Positions 14,808-22,665 of a stretch of DNA of 46,536 bases are shown here, piece after piece (positions within the stretch are counted from its first letter, which is position 1; every line of letters begins with the position of its first letter). The stretch is from Clostridiales bacterium (GTDB taxonomy: Bacteria; Bacillota; Clostridia; Lachnospirales; Lachnospiraceae), in contig JAHABX010000026.1 of NCBI GenBank assembly GCA_018376135.1, positions 1-46,536 of the forward strand, written 5' to 3'. The position numbers and the translations under genes were made by a program. Under the pieces are notes generated by a model. That model had not been told where the DNA came from, made no database searches, and saw only the letters and a list, made by a program, of their open reading frames with translations.

Positions 14808-15266
14808 TTAGAAGCTGTCGGCAAAATCCAACGCTGCGTCTTCCGCTTCTTCAATCTCCTGCTGTTTCTGCATCTCCTGGGCCTGATTAGCCTGAAGGTT
14901 ATGGTTTTCTTTTTCATAATCCCACTTCCCGGTATTTTCTGAACCCACTCCTCTTGGCATATGCTGCAAGAGCTGGAACATATGCTCTGCAATCATAAGC
15001 GGCACTGCATTTTCCAGCCGTTTGTCAAATTTGGAAAGCAGACTGCCCAGAAAGGCATCTTCCTTTTCCCTTGTTTCCAGATAAGGATCCTCCTCCAGTT
15101 TCTCCTTCCGGTCAAAATAATCGTTGAGTGCTGCGACTACGGCTCTGCTGTAGGATTTGTATTCTTTCCTATCCATGTTTTGCAAGTGTTCCCACGCTTT
15201 CCGATCTGATTCCTCTAACAAGTTCAGCCGGATATTGGTATTGATAATTTTTCGTTCCTTTCTCAT
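14808..15266 (-). CDS. ParR-like segregation adaptor (152 aa)
   Basis: The N-terminal ribbon-helix-helix region (TNIRLNLLEESDRKAWEHLQ, SYSRAVVAALNDYF; residues 10-52) is followed by an acidic, glutamine-rich tail ending DAALDFADSF, where ParR proteins contact the ParM filament. It starts within the last codons of the actin-like gene (ATGA overlap at 15263-15266), the classic parMR layout. It likely binds a centromere-like site (parC). Confidence 0.75.
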   Translation of the reverse strand: MRKERKIINTNIRLNLLEESDRKAWEHLQNMDRKEYKSYSRAVVAALNDYFDRKEKLEEDPYLETREKEDAFLGSLLSKFDKRLENAVPLMIAEHMFQLLQHMPRGVGSENTGKWDYEKENHNLQANQAQEMQKQQEIEEAEDAALDFADSF

Positions 15267-16210
15267 GACATCCCTCCATTCTTACGCAGTTTTCTGGCTG
15301 CCAACATCTCATAGCCTTTTGCTGTGGCACAGATATCATTAATCACTGTCACTCTTTCCTTCTCATACTGTCCGAAGTTATCAAGCATACAGCCACCCCC
15401 GCCAACTACATACAGCCGCATCAGTTCCGGATTATACTCATGCTCCCGGAGTTTTCGGAAAATCTCTGTGGTATATTTCCTGGCAGCTTCCTGAATCACA
15501 TGCAGATACCTTTCTCCAATATCCGCTGTTCCGTGCCGGATTACCTGCTCAATCACCAGATCATCTGCCACTGTACCAAGCTGCTTCAGCATACTTTCCC
15601 TGACCGCCAGAATACACTGATTTGTGCCGTATTTCTCGGTATAGCATTTCTTTTCCACCGGGCGGCAGTCATTGATATACATGATGTTCATGGTTCCATT
15701 CCCGATATCCGCAAGCATATTGACACCTTTAAAATCCCGGAGTTTCTCTGCCACCGCAGCAAACCCCTGCGGAAAGATATCTGCTCCCGCAAATTCTACA
15801 TGAAACTGTTTGCCTCGGAATGTAAAATCTACCCCCTCATGCTGCAAAAGATACGCTCTGAATGCCTCTTTCTGCTCACCTACCCATGTCAGCGGAAGTC
15901 CAGCCGCCAAATGTACCTTTGCCCGGTAAATCCCGGCAATATGCAGTTCTCGGGCAATGGCAGCAAGTGTCAGGATGTAATAATCATCATCCATCATCTT
16001 CTCCGCCAGAAACTCCTTGTGTTCCGCTCCGATCTGATAGTAAATCCCATCATAGATCAGAAGGTTGTTCTGGAAGGTTGGTTCCTTTTCGTATCTGGTC
16101 ACACCTGTCCGGAAACAGGTATTTGCGGTCTTGATATTCCCATAACCATGGTCAATCCCGATAACCATAACGCTTTCATTTGCTGTTCCATTTCTTCTCA
16201 TCATCTTCAT
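15263..16210 (-). CDS. ParM/StbA-family actin-like ATPase (315 aa)
   Basis: Plasmid-segregation actin homologue. Phosphate 1 motif IGIDHGYGNIKTAN (about residues 17-30), phosphate 2 motif LADIGNGTMNIMYI (about 165-178) and adenosine motif LYVVGGGGCMLDNF (about 268-281) are all present, and length is normal. It polymerises with ATP to separate DNA copies through a ParR adaptor. Retention of an intact parMR pair in an island whose rep gene is broken suggests an origin from a plasmid-like or transiently replicating element. Confidence 0.88.
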   Translation of the reverse strand: MKMMRRNGTANESVMVIGIDHGYGNIKTANTCFRTGVTRYEKEPTFQNNLLIYDGIYYQIGAEHKEFLAEKMMDDDYYILTLAAIARELHIAGIYRAKVHLAAGLPLTWVGEQKEAFRAYLLQHEGVDFTFRGKQFHVEFAGADIFPQGFAAVAEKLRDFKGVNMLADIGNGTMNIMYINDCRPVEKKCYTEKYGTNQCILAVRESMLKQLGTVADDLVIEQVIRHGTADIGERYLHVIQEAARKYTTEIFRKLREHEYNPELMRLYVVGGGGCMLDNFGQYEKERVTVINDICATAKGYEMLAARKLRKNGGMS

Positions 16211-16259
16211 ATAGTGTTCCTCATCTTTCTGTTTGTGATTATTTTTTAGTTACAAATCC

Positions 16260-16284
16260 AACCCGGTCAGATTTGACCGAGTTC
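16260..16284. repeat. Inverted repeat upstream of parM-like gene
   Basis: AAC-c-CGGTCA-gatt-TGACCG-a-GTT, about 50 bp upstream of the actin-like gene start. Candidate ParR operator or part of parC; no U-tract follows in either direction. Confidence 0.45.
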
Positions 16285-16291
16285 AATTTTT

Positions 16292-16823
16292 CTAAAGAGC
16301 CGGTTCCATCTTATCCATCACATCCGTCTTATTCTCATCAGTCTCACTCAAAAATAAGTGATTGATACGATAAGATATTTTATAGATAAATAATTGATTG
16401 CTTAGTATTTCATCCCATAAATACTTTATAGTGTCGGATTCACCAATACTGGATTTTCCGTCGTTGGCTTATCCTGACTGCTGAAGTTCCCATATTGGAA
16501 TTCCAGACGTGCATAAATGGGACTTCTGGAATGCAACATTTTTGCTGTCCGGGCTTCCAATTATTTGAAGGCAGGTCTACAAATGGTTTGTGTCCCTACT
16601 CCTGCATTGATCCAAGCGGCACTTCACGGACAATATATTCGGTATCCGTATAGCATCCGTTTTCATCACGCAGCCTGTGTCTCTCTACATATCCCTGATG
16701 TTCCAGCTCCTTTAATGCCGATCTCACCGAATCAATGCCGTCCCTGCTGAGGGTTGCAAGCCCTTTTACGTTATAAAAGTTCCTGATTTCGTTCCACCTT
16801 AAACGGATGTCCTTTAAAATCAT
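16292..16823 (-). pseudogene. Replication initiator (RepA/DUF6017-like) remnant
   Basis: From about 16790 the minus strand encodes GLATLSRDGIDSVRSALKEL, then EHQGYVERHRLRDENG, the winged helix of replisome-organiser proteins of such elements, ending at 16596. Further downstream, in shifted frames, come pieces resembling the proline-rich linker (KPTTENPVLVNPTL) and the segment INHLFLSETDENK ending at TAG 16292. The first part of the winged helix and the C-terminal DnaD-like domain are absent. Identification of the linker pieces rests on remembered family pattern. Autonomous replication should be lost. Confidence 0.6.
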
Positions 16824-16905
16824 GTAATTCTTCGATTTTCACCATTCCAATACCTGCACCCGAATCGACACTTACTGATGAACACATCACTTTCTTTTTT
16901 GTCAT
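16771..16905 (-). pseudogene. ParB N-terminal fragment fused to rep remnant
   Basis: With AGGAGG before the ATG at 16905, the frame encodes MTKKKVMCSSVSVDSGAG, then VKIEELHDFKGHPFKVE, the start of a ParB/Spo0J-like nuclease domain (usual pattern ELxxFxxHPFKV). After FKVE the frame changes to unrelated codons and stops at 16771, while the rep winged helix opens in another frame. A single deletion from parB into rep explains this. Confidence 0.65.
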
Positions 16906-16936
16906 TTCACTTTTCCTCCTGATTCTGAATATAAGA

Positions 16937-16982
16937 AAAGGACGCTTACCTTTCAGAAAAATCCTGAAAACAAGCGTCCTTT
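16937..16982. terminator. Strong hairpin terminator downstream of rlmD
   Basis: AAAGGACGCTT (16937-16947) pairs perfectly with AAGCGTCCTTT (16972-16982), with a possible inner TCAG/CTGA stem. On the minus strand it is followed by TCTTATATTC after CCTTTT. It lies at the right end of the island and would end transcription arriving from rlmD. Confidence 0.65.
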
Positions 16983-17157
16983 CGGCTCTTATCTCAAATA
17001 TTCAGTTAGAAATATTACATCAAGATTCATATGTCCACTCATACCACGTGCAGAACTACCGACACCTCGATACCGTCCATAATCTGCTTTTTTCGTCCCT
17101 GATTGCCTGTCGGTGCAAAACTCATATACCTCGCAAAGTGCCTAAAACTAAGGACTT

Positions 17158-18519
17158 CTACGAATTCACCCGATGTAGACAACATGCGACTTCGACATGC
17201 ACCGTCCCCGGAAACATGTCGCATGCCTTCACCTTCTCCACCTGATACCCGTGCCCGCACAGCCACTTCAGATCTCTCGCCAGCGTTGCGGAATCACAGC
17301 TCACATATACGATCCGTTCCGGCTGCATCTTCACCATGGTTTCAAGGGCAGCCTCGTCGCATCCCTTCCTTGGCGGATCCACCACGATCACATCTGCATA
17401 GATACCCTCTTTTTCATATTTCTCCGGAAGTACCTCTTCCGCTTTGCCGACAAAAAACTCCGTATTTTCATACCCGTTCAGAGCTGCATTGCGCTTGGCG
17501 TCAGCAATCGCCTCCGGTACAATTTCCACCCCATAGACCTTACCTGCCTTCTGAGCCAGGAACAGGGAAATCGTTCCGATCCCGCAATACAGATCCCAAA
17601 CCGTCTCATTTCCCTTCAGATCCGCATATTCCAGCGCAGTCTCATAAAGCTTCTTTGTCTGTACCGGATTTACCTGGTAGAAGGACAACGGGGAAATCTG
17701 ATATTTGACATTTCCAATATAATCTGTAATGTAATCCCTGCCCCAGACAGAGATCATCTCCGTCCCCATGATCACATTCGTATTTCTGGTATTTACATTG
17801 ATCGTAATACTGGTCATTCCCGGAATCTCCCGGAGTGAAGCCGACAGTTCCTCGATCCTCTGTATCTTCCTGCCATTCAGGATCAAACAGACCATAATCT
17901 CCCCGGTCGTAAATCCCTTACGAATCAATACATGCCGAAGAACACCCTTTCCTGTCTTCTCATCATAGGAAGGAATCTGATATTTTTCCATATGCGCCAG
18001 TATCTTCTCCAGAATATACTGATTCTCTTCCACTCCCAGCCAGCACTCCGTGCAGGGAATGATATTGTGAGTCCGTGCCGCATAGAATCCGGTCACCGCA
18101 TTGCCATCCTTGTCCGTTCCAAAGGGAAACTGCGCCTTATTGCGGTATCTCCACGGATCCTCCATTCCAATGATCTCCGGCTTTGAAAGATCAGAAAAGC
18201 CTCCAATGCGAATCAGGTTATTCCATACCTTCTTTACTTTAAATTCGAGCTGGGCTTCATAATCCATTGCCTGCAGCTGGCAGCCGCCGCACTGACGAGC
18301 ATAGGCACATCGGGGCTCAATCCGCCGCGCAGATGGTTCCAGCACCTTCATAAGACGGGCATACCCGTAGTTTTTCTTCATTTTCATAATCTTCGCTTCC
18401 ACCGTATCCCCGATGACCGCATCCTTTACAAACAGAGTAAAACCATCCAGCTTGCCGATGCCTTCTCCGTCCACACCCATATCTTCTATTTTTAATGTTA
18501 CCAAATCATCTTTTTTCAT
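17158..18519 (-). CDS. rlmD: 23S rRNA (uracil-C5)-methyltransferase RlmD/TrmA family (453 aa)
   Basis: SAM-dependent RNA methyltransferase. An N-terminal TRAM domain (about 1-60) precedes iron-sulphur cysteines (CAYARQCGGC plus PCTEC) and the methyltransferase domain with VWDLYCGIGTISLFLAQKAG, VVDPPRKGCD and the catalytic Cys in VYVSCDSATLARDL. The normal C-terminus HVETVCLL... is replaced after HVE by VACCLHRVNS, encoded by the island; the original end is at 2933-2971. The island thus restores a nearly full-length protein. An extended -10 promoter lies at 18555. The precise uracil modified cannot be told from sequence. Confidence 0.92.
   Translation of the reverse strand: MKKDDLVTLKIEDMGVDGEGIGKLDGFTLFVKDAVIGDTVEAKIMKMKKNYGYARLMKVLEPSARRIEPRCAYARQCGGCQLQAMDYEAQLEFKVKKVWNNLIRIGGFSDLSKPEIIGMEDPWRYRNKAQFPFGTDKDGNAVTGFYAARTHNIIPCTECWLGVEENQYILEKILAHMEKYQIPSYDEKTGKGVLRHVLIRKGFTTGEIMVCLILNGRKIQRIEELSASLREIPGMTSITINVNTRNTNVIMGTEMISVWGRDYITDYIGNVKYQISPLSFYQVNPVQTKKLYETALEYADLKGNETVWDLYCGIGTISLFLAQKAGKVYGVEIVPEAIADAKRNAALNGYENTEFFVGKAEEVLPEKYEKEGIYADVIVVDPPRKGCDEAALETMVKMQPERIVYVSCDSATLARDLKWLCGHGYQVEKVKACDMFPGTVHVEVACCLHRVNS
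17195..17199. repeat. Right attachment-site core (ACATG)
   Basis: Five bases identical to 2967-2971. To the right lies authentic rlmD coding sequence; to the left, island sequence. On the minus strand both ends read CATGT-n-GA, the likely crossover region of the serine recombinase. Confidence 0.65.
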
Positions 18520-18554
18520 ATTGCGCTCCCGAAATAAAATTCTGTTTTGCGTTC

Positions 18555-18563
18555 ATTATAGCA
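18555..18563 (-). promoter_or_regulatory. Extended -10 promoter of rlmD
   Basis: TGCTATAAT on the minus strand, 36 bp before the rlmD start; no good -35 box. It overlaps the ribosome-site region of the divergent sigma-factor gene. Confidence 0.6.
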
Positions 18564-18583
18564 TATCCGGAGGCAGCCATGGT

Positions 18584-18931
18584 ATGATAAATACAAAATT
18601 TGCCCAGAGGATCGAGCAGATCCGCATGAGACTTTATAAGACGGCACTTCTCTATCTTGGCAGTGAAACTCCTGCCTGTGATGCCGTGGATGAAACGGTC
18701 TACAAAGCGCTGAAAAATTATGGAAAGCTCCGCCAGCCGGAATATTTTGACACCTGGATTACCCGTATCCTGATCAATGAATGCCACAACGAGCGAAGAC
18801 GACAGAAATGGTTCCAGCCTCTGGCAGAAACCGCTGAGACTCTGCAGATCCCAAAAGGAACGGCAGCCACTCGCCAGCGAAGGGCACTTCAATTACTCAG
18901 GCTGGAACTTGGAGAGGAGGAATCAGAATGA
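18584..18931 (+). CDS. Short ECF sigma-70-like factor with reduced region 4 (115 aa)
   Basis: The sigma region 2 part is clear (LYKTALLYLGSETPACDAVD, ALKNYGKLRQPEYFDTWITR, ILINECHNERRR; residues 13-67). The usual linker and first helices of region 4 are missing: after QKWFQPLAETA the protein goes directly to the recognition-helix segment LQIPKGTAATRQRRALQLL. At 115 aa it is about 45-60 shorter than normal ECF factors. The ATG at 18584 follows CCGGAGG. It overlaps the DUF4179 gene by ATGA. It may be an inactive or altered sigma factor. Confidence 0.78.
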   Translation: MINTKFAQRIEQIRMRLYKTALLYLGSETPACDAVDETVYKALKNYGKLRQPEYFDTWITRILINECHNERRRQKWFQPLAETAETLQIPKGTAATRQRRALQLLRLELGEEESE

Positions 18932-20310
18932 ACCGTATGGAAGAATATGAAAAGCTCCTGCAGGAGCTTGATACTCCTGTACCCGGACTGGAACAGACCC
19001 TCGACCGTGCTCAGACACGCCAAAAACACCGCAGACGAATCCTGCGCTCAATCACCGGATGTGCCGCTGTATTCGCCTGCTTTGTACTGCTTGTCAACTT
19101 CTGCACGCCGGTGGCATATGCCTGCTCAAAGGTTCCTTTTCTGCGGGAGCTGGCAGAGGCAGTGACCTTTTCTCCTTCTCTGACTGCAGCTGTAGACCAC
19201 CAATATGCTCAGCCGCTTTATCTCCGGCAGACAGACCGTGATGTCACTGCTTCCATAGAATATCTGATTGTTGATCAGAAGCAGGTCAATGTTTTTTACC
19301 GTCTGGATTCCGATATATATGAATATCTGCATGAAGACGCGACCATCCTTTCACCGGAAGGAGACGCTCCTCCCCCCTGTGCCTATTACCTCAACGAGAC
19401 AGATATACCGAATGGAGAACTCAGAAGTATCACCATCGACTTCGATGACGAAAATGTGCCTGACAGCCTGCGCCTTCAGCTTGACATCAGGGATCTGGGC
19501 GCCTGGCAGAAGGAAGAGATTGTCCCTGCAGCCCCCACAGAAGCTGCTCTATGGGATGATACTCCAGAGGCAGCTCCTGCTTATATTGCACACTTTGATT
19601 TTCTGCTGAAGTTTGATCCTGCATTCACAGCGACCGGCAAACGCATGGATCTTAACCACACGGTCAGTCTGGACGGGCAGAATATTACCTTTACAGATCT
19701 GGAAATCTATCCTACGCACTTGAGGATAAATGTTGTCGACCACCCTGATAATTCCGCATGGCTGAAAAGTCTGAATTTTTATATCGAAACAGACTGGGAC
19801 ATGAAATTCGAACCAATCTCCAACGGTATATCTGCCACTGGTTCCCAAGACTCCCCTATGATGTGTTCCTACCGGGCAGACAGTACGTATTTCTATGATG
19901 CCAGACACCTGAAGCTGGTAATTACCGAGGCTGAATGGCTGGATAAGGACCGGGAATACATTCACCTGAATCTCCAAACCGGAGAGGCCGACCATCTTCC
20001 TGAAGGAGTAGAACTGGATCAAATCCAGCAGAAGGGTGAAAACTGGCTGTTACATTTCAAAGCCCTTCGACGGAAACCTCATCACAGCCATCAGCTGTTC
20101 ACCAGTATCTACTATGACTCTGCCGGAAAGGAATACAACCGCAGCTCCTGGAGTGTCACGGATCTGTACGAAGACGACGGAACGGAGATCTCGGAATATT
20201 TTACCGAAACCTTCCCTCTGCAGGATTATCCTTACAGTGAAGTCTGGCTCTGTCCATCCTATACCCGCCTTTGGACTGCCGAAGAACCGATCATTATTAC
20301 CGTTCATTAA
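18928..20310 (+). CDS. DUF4179-family anti-sigma-like membrane protein (460 aa)
   Basis: A short cytosolic N-terminus (about residues 1-35, EKLLQELDTPVPGLEQTLDR) is followed by one transmembrane segment (ILRSITGCAAVFACFVLLVN) and a large extracytoplasmic region. The juxtamembrane FCTPVAYACSKVPFLRELAEA is the DUF4179 hallmark; the distal half is beta-rich, resembling DUF5643-type domains. Such proteins are co-encoded with ECF sigma factors in Clostridia and act as anti-sigma factors. The ATGA overlap with the sigma gene supports coupling. The outside signal is unknown. Confidence 0.85.
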   Translation: MNRMEEYEKLLQELDTPVPGLEQTLDRAQTRQKHRRRILRSITGCAAVFACFVLLVNFCTPVAYACSKVPFLRELAEAVTFSPSLTAAVDHQYAQPLYLRQTDRDVTASIEYLIVDQKQVNVFYRLDSDIYEYLHEDATILSPEGDAPPPCAYYLNETDIPNGELRSITIDFDDENVPDSLRLQLDIRDLGAWQKEEIVPAAPTEAALWDDTPEAAPAYIAHFDFLLKFDPAFTATGKRMDLNHTVSLDGQNITFTDLEIYPTHLRINVVDHPDNSAWLKSLNFYIETDWDMKFEPISNGISATGSQDSPMMCSYRADSTYFYDARHLKLVITEAEWLDKDREYIHLNLQTGEADHLPEGVELDQIQQKGENWLLHFKALRRKPHHSHQLFTSIYYDSAGKEYNRSSWSVTDLYEDDGTEISEYFTETFPLQDYPYSEVWLCPSYTRLWTAEEPIIITVH

Positions 20311-20315
20311 AACGA

Positions 20316-20346
20316 GGCTGTTGCAAAATCTGCTTTTGCAACAGCC
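20316..20346. terminator. Hairpin terminator after the DUF4179 gene
   Basis: GGCTGTTGCAAAA pairs with the complementary TTTTGCAACAGCC; a T-rich stretch (ACTTTTTTA) follows a few bases later. It lies between convergent genes and may act for both. Confidence 0.7.
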
Positions 20347-20357
20347 CAGTTACTTTT

Positions 20358-20726
20358 TTACAAGATATCCTCATCTTCACACGATTCCTGTAAAGAAAAC
20401 GCTTCCAATAGCTTAAAAATAACATCTCTTGTAATCACGTATTCTTTGGGAGAAAGACGTTCCAGACGACTGATCAGTTCGGACAAATCATTCCCACTTT
20501 CTTCCGTCTGTCCAAATAAAATTTTATCACTGGAAATAGATAATACCTGACATATTTTTTTAAGCGTGGTAAACGAAATCCCAACTGTTCCCCGTTCAAA
20601 TGCAGATACACTTTTAGGTCCGAGACCAATCAATTCTGAAAAACGTTCCTGTGTCAGTCCTGCTTTTTCACGCTCTCTTTTTATCCGTCCACCAATTTCT
20701 ATATTAATTTGCTTTTTTTCCTGCAT
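20358..20726 (-). CDS. Cro/C1-type (XRE) transcriptional regulator (122 aa)
   Basis: Helix-turn-helix at residues 8-66 (GGRIKREREKAGLTQERFSE, KSVSAFERGTVGISFTTLKK), followed by a helical C-terminal tail (ELISRLERLSPKEYVITRDV). It is divergent from the TPR-protein gene; the shared 130-bp intergenic region contains that gene's promoter with a GTGTTgactaAAACAC repeat over the -35 box, a plausible operator. Confidence 0.88.
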   Translation of the reverse strand: MQEKKQINIEIGGRIKREREKAGLTQERFSELIGLGPKSVSAFERGTVGISFTTLKKICQVLSISSDKILFGQTEESGNDLSELISRLERLSPKEYVITRDVIFKLLEAFSLQESCEDEDIL

Positions 20727-20765
20727 CTACCCCACCTCCTGGCATTAGTTTAAGTAATGGTAGTG

Positions 20766-20795
20766 TTGACTAAAACACATTAATAGAGGTATAAT
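20766..20795 (+). promoter_or_regulatory. Promoter and possible operator of the TPR gene
   Basis: TTGACT (20766-20771) and TATAAT (20790-20795), spacing 18 bp. The -35 box sits inside an inverted repeat GTGTT-gacta-AAACAC. A longer imperfect repeat (CATTAGTTT ... AAACTACTAATG) flanks the promoter. Confidence 0.68.
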
Positions 20796-20854
20796 TATTC
20801 AAACTACTAATGCGATTTTTGTTGTGAAACCTAAATGTGAGGGAGGAAAAAAGT

Positions 20855-22000
20855 ATGTTTTTCGGAAAACCAAAGATGGATGAAGACGAAAGGAAAAGAC
20901 GGTCAAAAGAGATTGACGATCTGCTGGCTGCCGACAAAAACAAAGAAGCCTACGCAAAAACACTGGAACTGGAAAAACTGGACAAGGATGCTGCCGGTCT
21001 GCATCTGAGCTACTTCTATTTCATGGGAGAATGTGTGCGGGAGGACAAGAAAGAGGCACTGAAGAGAATTGAGAAATACGTACGCCGTGTGCCGGATGAC
21101 TCGGAAGGATGGCTTATGTACGGGCAGTATTTGCGGGCAGACGGAAATGAACCGGATGCGGCATCCTGCTTCGAGAAAGCAGCCGGAATGGGAAATGTAC
21201 AGGGAAACATTAATCTCGCTGGAAGCTGTAAGATTCTGGCAGATCTGCATCGCAATGAGGCAGCCGGTACACTGAATGCAAAAACATATGCCGACAATAA
21301 CAATTATGCCGTAACACTTTATATTCGGTGTATGGCAATTTATGATCAGATGGTACAAAAATATCCGAAGGAATTGGACGATTCAGACTGGCAGGGATAC
21401 GGACGCGCAGCAGACATGATGTATTTTCTCAGTTTGACAGGAGAGGTTAAAAAGGTTAATACTGCTGATCCGGAATCTCAAAATTATCTGAATATGGGGC
21501 TGAAAATTGTATCCGGAAAAGGAGATATCCGGGAACAACGGTACTGGAAAGTCAATGCAGCAAAGGTATATGGGCAGATGGAACAGGCAGGCTACACCGT
21601 TATGGCAGAATACTTCCGCGCATCTATGTGTCTGTATGCCTGCAGTGAGAAAAAACAGCAGCCGCAGTTTGTCAATGCCAAATGGCACATGGACAGAGCG
21701 CAGGAACTGTACGGCAGCTTAAACGCAGCTCAAAAAGAATCCTATCCGGAAGATTTTTCGGACGTTCAGGAGCTGTATCAGAAAATGGAGAAAAAATTCG
21801 GAAAAATAGCGGACAACCGTCTGCGTTCAGGAGAATACCCGGATCTTTCCGAGGACTATATGCCGGGACAGGCTCCGGCGATGGAATCCTGTAAACGGTT
21901 CATGGAATATCTGAATGCATTGCAAAGCGGTGCCCCGGCGCCAGCTCCATCAAAGGAACCGGAGAAAAAGAAAAAGGGTCTGTTCGGATTTCTGCGTTAA
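20855..22000 (+). CDS. TPR/Sel1-like repeat protein of unknown function (381 aa)
   Basis: Cytosolic, helical repeat protein. Residues 15-115 carry TPR-like pairs (DDLLAADKNKEAYAKTLELE, SEGWLMYGQYLRADGNEPDA, CFEKAAGMGNVQGNINLAGS), the last one Sel1-like. More helices follow, and the C-terminus is proline/alanine-rich ending EKKKKGLFGFLR, a basic amphipathic tail that may bind membrane. Start ATG at 20855 follows GGGAGG. It is followed at 15 bp by a membrane-protein gene, with which it probably works. Confidence 0.75.
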   Translation: MFFGKPKMDEDERKRRSKEIDDLLAADKNKEAYAKTLELEKLDKDAAGLHLSYFYFMGECVREDKKEALKRIEKYVRRVPDDSEGWLMYGQYLRADGNEPDAASCFEKAAGMGNVQGNINLAGSCKILADLHRNEAAGTLNAKTYADNNNYAVTLYIRCMAIYDQMVQKYPKELDDSDWQGYGRAADMMYFLSLTGEVKKVNTADPESQNYLNMGLKIVSGKGDIREQRYWKVNAAKVYGQMEQAGYTVMAEYFRASMCLYACSEKKQQPQFVNAKWHMDRAQELYGSLNAAQKESYPEDFSDVQELYQKMEKKFGKIADNRLRSGEYPDLSEDYMPGQAPAMESCKRFMEYLNALQSGAPAPAPSKEPEKKKKGLFGFLR

Positions 22001-22015
22001 AGGAGGAAAATAAAA

Positions 22016-22576
22016 ATGATGCCTTATATTCTGACTTTTATTGGAATGTTCCTCCGTCAATGGTACATCAATATCATTACTCCGGAAGGAGGAGCTGTGA
22101 CATTTCTCACAGTCGTTGCAGTTATCCTGACCGCTTTGGGACTTTGGAAAACCTATCGGTGCCAGGGCGGCAGATACGCAGACCGGAAAAGTCTTGGAAT
22201 TGCTTTCGGAATCCATGGTGTCATCTGGCTGGCGGGATTACTCTTCTTTGGCGCAGTGAGCTGGATTTTGGATAAGATTATCTACCTGATCGCACTTATC
22301 ATCGGACTGGTCATCGCTTACACCTGGTTCCATTCTCTAAGCGGCGGAAGTTCAAGAGCAGGCTCAGGCTCGGACGGCATGCAAGGTGAAACGGATGATC
22401 TTAATGCACTTCCGAATATTATGTATGATGGCTATCAGCGCTGGCAGCTTCAAGCCAGAAACAACGACCATGTCGTCTATCATAATGATGAGGGCGGAAC
22501 GATCATCATTCGGCAGGCAAGTATCACGGGCGGCAGTATTCAGACAGATGTCGGATTTTTCCAGACATATCGGTAA
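22016..22576 (+). CDS. Membrane protein of unknown function (186 aa)
   Basis: About four hydrophobic segments lie in the first 105 residues (YILTFIGMFLRQWY, VTFLTVVAVILTALGLW, GVIWLAGLLFFGAVSWI, IIYLIALIIGLVIAYTWF). A Gly/Ser-rich linker and a small beta-rich domain with alternating polar strands follow (QRWQLQARNNDHVVYHNDEG, TIIIRQASITGG). No family recognised. It forms an operon with the TPR protein and ends at a strong terminator. Confidence 0.68.
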   Translation: MMPYILTFIGMFLRQWYINIITPEGGAVTFLTVVAVILTALGLWKTYRCQGGRYADRKSLGIAFGIHGVIWLAGLLFFGAVSWILDKIIYLIALIIGLVIAYTWFHSLSGGSSRAGSGSDGMQGETDDLNALPNIMYDGYQRWQLQARNNDHVVYHNDEGGTIIIRQASITGGSIQTDVGFFQTYR

Positions 22577-22584
22577 ATAAGCAC

Positions 22585-22633
22585 AAAAAATCAGGGAGAA
22601 TTCCTTTTCATTATAGAATTCTCCCTGATTTTT
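22585..22633. terminator. Bidirectional rho-independent terminator
   Basis: An 18-bp perfect stem (AAAAATCAGGGAGAATTC and its complement) with A- and T-rich ends lies between the membrane-protein gene and convergent yhaM. Confidence 0.9.
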
Positions 22634-22665
22634 CATTCTGTGCCTAATAAGAATTTATAGTACGC

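Larger units (their letters stand above)
2967..17199. mobile_element. Decayed integrated mobilisable element in rlmD 3' end (~14.2 kb)
   Basis: The boundaries are a 5-bp direct repeat ACATG (plus strand) at 2967-2971 and 17195-17199, placed by the split of the rlmD 3' end. Inside are typical modules: serine recombinase, SHOCT protein, Cro/C1 regulator, cargo, relaxase with MobC, ParM/ParR-like segregation genes, and ParB and replication-initiator remnants. The recombinase, relaxase, parB and rep are all broken by deletions, so it should be stuck unless helped in trans. Integration in rlmD/rumA is, as I recall, a known target of serine-recombinase elements. The exact crossover bases within the core are inferred. 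Confidence 0.78.

Noticed and set aside
17039..17266. 75-aa minus-strand ORF across the right island boundary
   Set aside because: Half of it is rlmD read in another frame and it lacks a ribosome site; the island part may be non-coding attachment-site DNA.
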